Shown here piece after piece: positions 13,748 through 17,104 of a stretch of DNA of 17,104 nt. A program made the position numbers and the translations under genes. Under the pieces are notes generated by a model. It saw only the letters and a program-made list of their open reading frames with translations. It searched no databases and was not told the origin of the DNA. The DNA lies in assembly GCA_045545575.1 (NCBI GenBank), contig JAZQBE010000106.1, positions 1 through 17,104 of the forward strand. The letters are read 5' to 3'. The stretch's first letter is position 1. Each line of letters begins with the position of its first letter. This DNA comes from Shuttleworthia sp045545575. GTDB lineage: Bacteria; Bacillota; Clostridia; Lachnospirales; Lachnospiraceae.

Positions 13748-14471
13748 GCTTTGCACCTCCTTTTTTATTCTCGCGGCGCAGCAGAAGGAACGCTGCACAA
13801 AGAAGTACGATTCCGCTCACCAGGAACACGGCCAGAAGAGGCAGGACATTCGTCTCGTCTCCCGTCTTCGCCGGACGGACCGGAACTCCGGGAGGTGTTT
13901 GAGGCGTGGCGGTCAGCTCCGCCGCGAAACGCATGTCGACGTTGGCCAGCGTGCTCTGGTAGTTGTTGCCTTGGGTTTCGCCGTCTAAGGAGATTTCCAG
14001 TGTGACGGTACCGGTGGCGTTCGGTTCTAAGGTGCCCAGGAAGAAGTAATCCTCCAGAGAACCGGTCGCTTCTTTCAAACCTTCCCGTCCGCCGGTGATG
14101 TCTTCGCCGCCGACGGTGTCGGAGTTGAAGATGTCTTCGCCGTTATAGGACAGGCGGTATTCATAGGCGCCGCCGTTGGCCGGGCTGTTGTCTTCAAAGC
14201 TCTTCAGAACCGCGTTGTACATCCAGAAATCGGTGTCCGCGGTGTAGGCGTTTTTCAGGGAAACGGTGAACGTAACCGAGTCGCCCGGCTGCATCTGGTT
14301 TACCGCGTCGGCGATGGAGCCCATGTTGCTTACAAGCTGGTTGCCGTCAAAGGTGACGGACCAGCCCTCTGAACCTGTGATCTCTTCCGCCGAAGCGATG
14401 TGTGCCGGCATTGCGGCCGCCACGAAAGCGCACGCAATGAGAAGGCAAAAGATCTGTTTTAAATACCTCAT
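13740..14471 (-). CDS. TasA-like surface protein with degenerate sortase signal
   Basis: A 243-residue exported protein with a start after AAGGAGG at 14471. It has a signal peptide (1-28, cut after AHIASA), then a beta-rich region in which MQPGDSVTFTVSLKNAYTADTDFWMYN (60-86, shown here as PGDSVTFTVSLKN plus following residues) matches the conserved core of TasA/camelysin-like proteins. Its C-terminus is a sorting-type signal: PAKTGD (200-205), a hydrophobic helix (209-232) and a basic tail LRRENKKGG. The motif deviates from LPXTG because Leu and Pro are replaced by Pro and Ala, although TGD is kept. It is likely anchored or polymerised by the class C sortase encoded at the right edge. Neighbours on both sides are co-transcribed. 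Confidence 0.75.
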   Translation of the reverse strand: MRYLKQIFCLLIACAFVAAAMPAHIASAEEITGSEGWSVTFDGNQLVSNMGSIADAVNQMQPGDSVTFTVSLKNAYTADTDFWMYNAVLKSFEDNSPANGGAYEYRLSYNGEDIFNSDTVGGEDITGGREGLKEATGSLEDYFFLGTLEPNATGTVTLEISLDGETQGNNYQSTLANVDMRFAAELTATPQTPPGVPVRPAKTGDETNVLPLLAVFLVSGIVLLCAAFLLLRRENKKGGAKHA

Positions 14472-14480
14472 GATTCCTCC

Positions 14481-15170
14481 TTACTGCAGCGCGAGGCTGT
14501 TGCCTGTAACGGTTACGTTGGCGCCCCAGGCGCTTAAGATGGCGTCCGCGCCGTTGTGCGTCTGCACGCCGCTCGCCTCGATTTTCAGGCCCATCGTCTT
14601 GCCGTCGTAGAGATAGTTCGTCGTAATGGTGCCTTTGCCGTCGTTCGTCTGGGAAACGTAATCGAGAACCGCGTTATCGCAGGAAATCCGTGAAATCACG
14701 TCCACCACACCGCCGGTGGAAACCGCCGTGCTGTAGTAGTACACCTCCCGCTCGGGCGTGGACTGGGCGGCGTCGTAGATCCAGCCGTCTTCCATCTCGT
14801 ACTTGATCAGGGTCGGATCCAGGGACTGGTCCTTGGTGTTTCCGTCCATCCAGTAGCGGTAGATCACCACACGGATGAACTCGTCGATTTCGCCGTTGTT
14901 CGCGACGTCGATGTTGTCCTCGTACTTCTTGCCGGGAACCAGCTGCTCGCCTTCCGGAACAAGGGACTGCAGAAGCGCACCGTGGTTGTCCACCGCATTG
15001 CCGCCTTCGTACAGCTGAATACCGATCTCACGCATGGCCAGCGGAGACTCGTATACCTCGGAATAGTACGTCAGCGCTGCCATCGCACTGCCGACCGATC
15101 CCGCCAGAAGAAGCAATGCTGCCGCCCCTGCCAGAATCGTGGCTAAAAGCGTATATTTCTTCGTCTTCAT
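14481..15170 (-). CDS. TasA/camelysin-like SipW-dependent exported protein, paralogue 1
   Basis: A 229-residue exported protein, ATG at 15170 with AGGAGGAGC upstream. The signal (1 to about 32, LLLLAGSVGSAMAA) and the segment ALTYYSEVYESPLAMREIGIQ that follows are typical SipW-type. The core LVPGKKYEDNIDVANNGEID (66-85) followed by EFIRVVIYRYW corresponds to the TasA pattern of a PG-turn, 'NxG' and an edge strand. TasA-family proteins assemble as fibres by donor-strand complementation or similar strand exchange. It has no membrane anchor or LPXTG, so it would be secreted and then incorporated into fibres. There are 9 nt to the next gene. It may correspond to the BsaA-type matrix proteins of Clostridium perfringens; the family call is firm, the function inferred. 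Confidence 0.75.
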   Translation of the reverse strand: MKTKKYTLLATILAGAAALLLLAGSVGSAMAALTYYSEVYESPLAMREIGIQLYEGGNAVDNHGALLQSLVPEGEQLVPGKKYEDNIDVANNGEIDEFIRVVIYRYWMDGNTKDQSLDPTLIKYEMEDGWIYDAAQSTPEREVYYYSTAVSTGGVVDVISRISCDNAVLDYVSQTNDGKGTITTNYLYDGKTMGLKIEASGVQTHNGADAILSAWGANVTVTGNSLALQ

Positions 15171-15185
15171 CTGCTCCTCCTGCCG

Positions 15186-15683
15186 TTAATCCTGTACCGT
15201 TATCACGTACTGTGTCCAGTCCGCGTATGGATTGCCGTTTTCGTCGTACCGCACCGGGACACTTTCGTAAATGACCGCCACGTTGAAACCGTCGCCTTCC
15301 GCAACGTCCGTCGGGATGTCGTTGATCTTGATCAGCAGCTCGTCCGTCGCCTTCTTGGGATCAATCGGCGCGGCGTAGTACCAGAAGTCGTCGCCGCCGT
15401 CCGACCAGCCCGTGCCCGAATAGTTCAGTTTGAAGGTCGAGGCAGCGTAAGCGCGGGCACGGATGTACACCGGTATGTCACCCGTATTGGTGATGACCAC
15501 GTGCTTCGTCCAGGCACTGACGTCGGGCTCTTCGATGGTCGTCTTCCCTTCCAGGCTCAGCATGTACGTTCCTGTCGCGTCGGTGTACGCGGTAAAGTAT
15601 GCCAGCGCCGTCGGTACGGAAGCCGCGAAGATGAGGGCTGCCGCCAGTACCGCGGGCAGGATCCATTTGCGTTTTTTCATCAT
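15186..15683 (-). CDS. TasA/camelysin-like SipW-dependent exported protein, paralogue 2
   Basis: A 165-residue exported protein, ATG at 15683 with AGGAGGGG upstream. The signal ends ...SVPTALA, followed by YFTAYTDATGTYMLSLEGK (29-47), the usual start of SipW-dependent exported proteins. The core WTKHVVITNTGDIPVYIRAR (58-77) is the TasA/CPF_0494-like beta motif. It ends in QYVITVQD with no anchor. Together with the next gene downstream it would form the soluble fibre subunits cleaved by SipW. Spacing of 12 nt from the pilin stop and 15 nt to the next start shows a single operon. Confidence 0.75.
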   Translation of the reverse strand: MMKKRKWILPAVLAAALIFAASVPTALAYFTAYTDATGTYMLSLEGKTTIEEPDVSAWTKHVVITNTGDIPVYIRARAYAASTFKLNYSGTGWSDGGDDFWYYAAPIDPKKATDELLIKINDIPTDVAEGDGFNVAVIYESVPVRYDENGNPYADWTQYVITVQD

Positions 15684-15695
15684 GATCTCCCCTCC

Positions 15696-16754
15696 TTATC
15701 TCTTCGTGTGCTGCCAGTCGCCCGCCGTGTATTTGAACTCGTTCAGGATGCCGAAGCCCTGCTTGTTCTCGCCGTTGTAGGTGTTGGTGAAGCTCACCTC
15801 GGCGGAAACGGTGCCGTCAGCCTGTTTGTCCATCGTTACGACGACTTTTTCATCCGACGTGCGCTTATAGCCTGCACCGGAGTAAATCTCGGTGACGGTC
15901 ACTTCGGCGCCGACCGGGATCTTGCCCGTGAAGGTATAGGTCTGTGTACCCGGACCGTTAAAGGTCAGGGAAGCGACTTCCTCGAACACCACGGTATTGC
16001 CGACCGTCGCGACGACCAAGAACACGAAGGTGACCGGTGAGCCGGCGTGATAATTCGTCAGCGTCTTGTGGATCAGCAGGTCGCCCATCGCCTCTTCCTG
16101 GGAGGGCTTCAGCATGGCCGTGATCTCATACTTCCAGTCACCGCCCGCCGTCGTGACCTCGGAATAGGTCCCATCCGTTCCCATCTCGGCCACGGTGGAC
16201 GGAAGCGCGATCAGTTCCGGCGCCCAGGTGTACAGATAGGAAGGCGAACTCGCCGTCGTGGTGACGGTGGTGCCGTCGGTATGCACGTAGGCGGACAGCG
16301 GTGCATCCTTCGAATGTGCGATCACCAGGTACAGGCCCGCGGAAAGCGCCGACGGATCGGCCTCGGCTTTCAGGGCCGCTTCCGTGCGAACCTCACCCTT
16401 GGCGTCCAACAGCACGCTCTTTGCGGCGTCCTGAGCAAGAACGCCCCAGTCATCGTTCGTCAGCGCGGCGAGATCTTCGTAGGTGGCGATCTTTTTCGAC
16501 AGCGTTACGCCCTCTTTTACAGCGAAGGTGTAGTAGCTGCTTCCGTCCGTGCTCGCCGACGCGTCCGCGACCTTGTACAGATCCACGGTGACATCCGCGT
16601 TGGCCAGATCCGTCATCGCTTCCGGGCCCGGCTTTACGGTGAGCGCCACCGTTTTGTTCAGGTCCAGACTTTCTGCACGCGCCGCAAACGTCCCAAGGAA
16701 CACCAGGACTGCTGCGAGCAGCACGGAGCATATCTGTGCGTTTCTTCTCTTCAT
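15696..16754 (-). CDS. Two-domain pilin-like protein with isopeptide-type Cna-B/FctA domain, no cell-wall sorting signal
   Basis: A 352-residue exported protein, ATG at 16754 with AAGGAG upstream. The signal peptide (1-27) ends TFAARA. Domain 1 (29-190) is SpaA/Cna-B-like: GLYLVIAHS (140-148) and a YTWAPELIALP segment typical of pilin domains. Domain 2 (about 222-329) resembles FctA/Spy0128: Lys230 in LLIHKTL, Glu289 in VTVTEIYSG and Asn324 in VSFTNTY are in the positions of an intramolecular Lys-Asn isopeptide bond with its catalytic Glu. The C-terminus (GFGILNEFKYTAGDWQHTKR) has no LPXTG and no hydrophobic helix, unusual for a pilin next to a class C sortase. It could be joined by other means or be a tip/adaptor protein. 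The assignment of the isopeptide residues is from pattern only. Confidence 0.7.
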   Translation of the reverse strand: MKRRNAQICSVLLAAVLVFLGTFAARAESLDLNKTVALTVKPGPEAMTDLANADVTVDLYKVADASASTDGSSYYTFAVKEGVTLSKKIATYEDLAALTNDDWGVLAQDAAKSVLLDAKGEVRTEAALKAEADPSALSAGLYLVIAHSKDAPLSAYVHTDGTTVTTTASSPSYLYTWAPELIALPSTVAEMGTDGTYSEVTTAGGDWKYEITAMLKPSQEEAMGDLLIHKTLTNYHAGSPVTFVFLVVATVGNTVVFEEVASLTFNGPGTQTYTFTGKIPVGAEVTVTEIYSGAGYKRTSDEKVVVTMDKQADGTVSAEVSFTNTYNGENKQGFGILNEFKYTAGDWQHTKR

Positions 16755-16818
16755 AGGTCTCTCCTTACAAGTGCCGGATTTTTAATCCTTCTTCCGACCC
16801 GGCTGCCGTTACTGCCGG

Positions 16819-17104
16819 TCAGGAACGTATCTCTGCCCGGGCGCCTGCCGCAAGCTTTTTGGCTTTCAGCAGATCTTTTGTCACTTCGCGGTATGCACGG
16901 CGGCGCCTGCCTTCCCGATCCGTTGTCACAAGCGTGATGATCAGAAGAAGCAGAAGTACCGGTACCGCTACGAACGGAACCACGTACATGGTTTCGATCT
17001 GTGCTCCGTCTGCCGGTACGGCCGCTTCGCCGTTGGCGTTGGCGACGCGGTGTCCGCGCACGAGCAGACGGTGTGTATTGATACCATAAGGGGTGCACGT
17101 CACG
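16819..17104 (-). CDS. Class C (pilin-polymerising) sortase, C-terminal part (partial)
   Basis: The last 95 or so residues of a sortase whose 5' end lies beyond the right edge. It begins with VTCTPYGINTHRLLVRGHRV: the TCTPYG catalytic Cys and the RLLVRG catalytic Arg are the hallmark of class C sortases. A membrane helix (VVPFVAVPVLLLLLIITLV) and a basic cytoplasmic tail follow, as in SrtC enzymes that polymerise pilins by forming isopeptide bonds between subunits. It is first of the visible genes in the operon, 64 nt upstream of the pilin-like gene. The His and lid regions cannot be seen. Confidence 0.9.
   Translation of the reverse strand, partial: VTCTPYGINTHRLLVRGHRVANANGEAAVPADGAQIETMYVVPFVAVPVLLLLLIITLVTTDREGRRRRAYREVTKDLLKAKKLAAGARAEIRS

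Noticed and set aside
16775..16820. Weak GC inverted repeat between the sortase and pilin-like genes
   Set aside because: The arms pair only with a bulge and there is no T-run, so it does not look like a terminator.
1..17104. CRISPR arrays, tRNA or rRNA genes, IS transposases
   Set aside because: No regularly spaced direct repeats, no cloverleaf-like segments and no transposase motifs were recognised by eye. A covariance-model scan would be needed to exclude small RNA genes.

Overview
The window comes from a Bacillota genome, most likely a gut-type Clostridia (Lachnospiraceae-like). Evidence is strong AGGAGG ribosome sites, a Firmicutes-type LexA box, a YolD/UvrX-type Y-family polymerase pair, an SmtB/CzrA-type zinc operon and a Gram-positive surface-fibre operon (class C sortase, SipW-type signal peptidase, TasA-like proteins). 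No rRNA, tRNA or CRISPR array was seen. Almost everything is on the minus strand; the one clear plus-strand gene is a solute-binding lipoprotein.

Layout. (1) 1-516: start of a sugar-isomerase-like gene, cut by the window edge. (2) 785-4117: an AraC-family regulator divergent from a large sugar-type ABC solute-binding lipoprotein without permease genes, bracketed by REP-like palindromes. (3) 4270-7740: a tightly overlapping operon of a UvrX-like translesion polymerase, a YolD-like protein and a rhodanese-TtcA-like tRNA thiolase. Its promoter has a LexA box between -35 and -10, so it should be an SOS operon. (4) 7820-8457: a VapBC toxin-antitoxin pair with a near-consensus promoter overlapping two copies of an 8-bp palindrome. 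(5) 8528-11049: a zinc/cadmium efflux operon (free-standing HMA protein, P1B-type ATPase, SmtB-like repressor) with a strong promoter and a perfect TGAAC-N4-GTTCA operator. (6) 11251-11868: a small serine recombinase with an AT-rich palindromic upstream region. (7) 12022-17104: a surface-fibre operon read from the right edge leftwards: class C sortase (partial), two-domain pilin-like protein, two TasA-like SipW-type exported proteins, a TasA-like protein with a degenerate sorting signal, a MucBP-type membrane-anchored protein with a 13-fold Ala-Gly repeat, and a SipW-type signal peptidase.

How they work together. In region 7 SipW would cleave the TasA-like precursors and the sortase would polymerise or anchor the products, an arrangement reminiscent of the Clostridium perfringens BsaA/SipW/sortase system. 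It differs in carrying a MucBP protein with a long AG stalk and in having no canonical LPXTG substrate in the window. In region 3 the LexA box and the overlapping reading frames place a predicted tRNA sulfur-modification enzyme under DNA-damage control together with a mutagenic polymerase. These two loci are the most interesting parts of the window.
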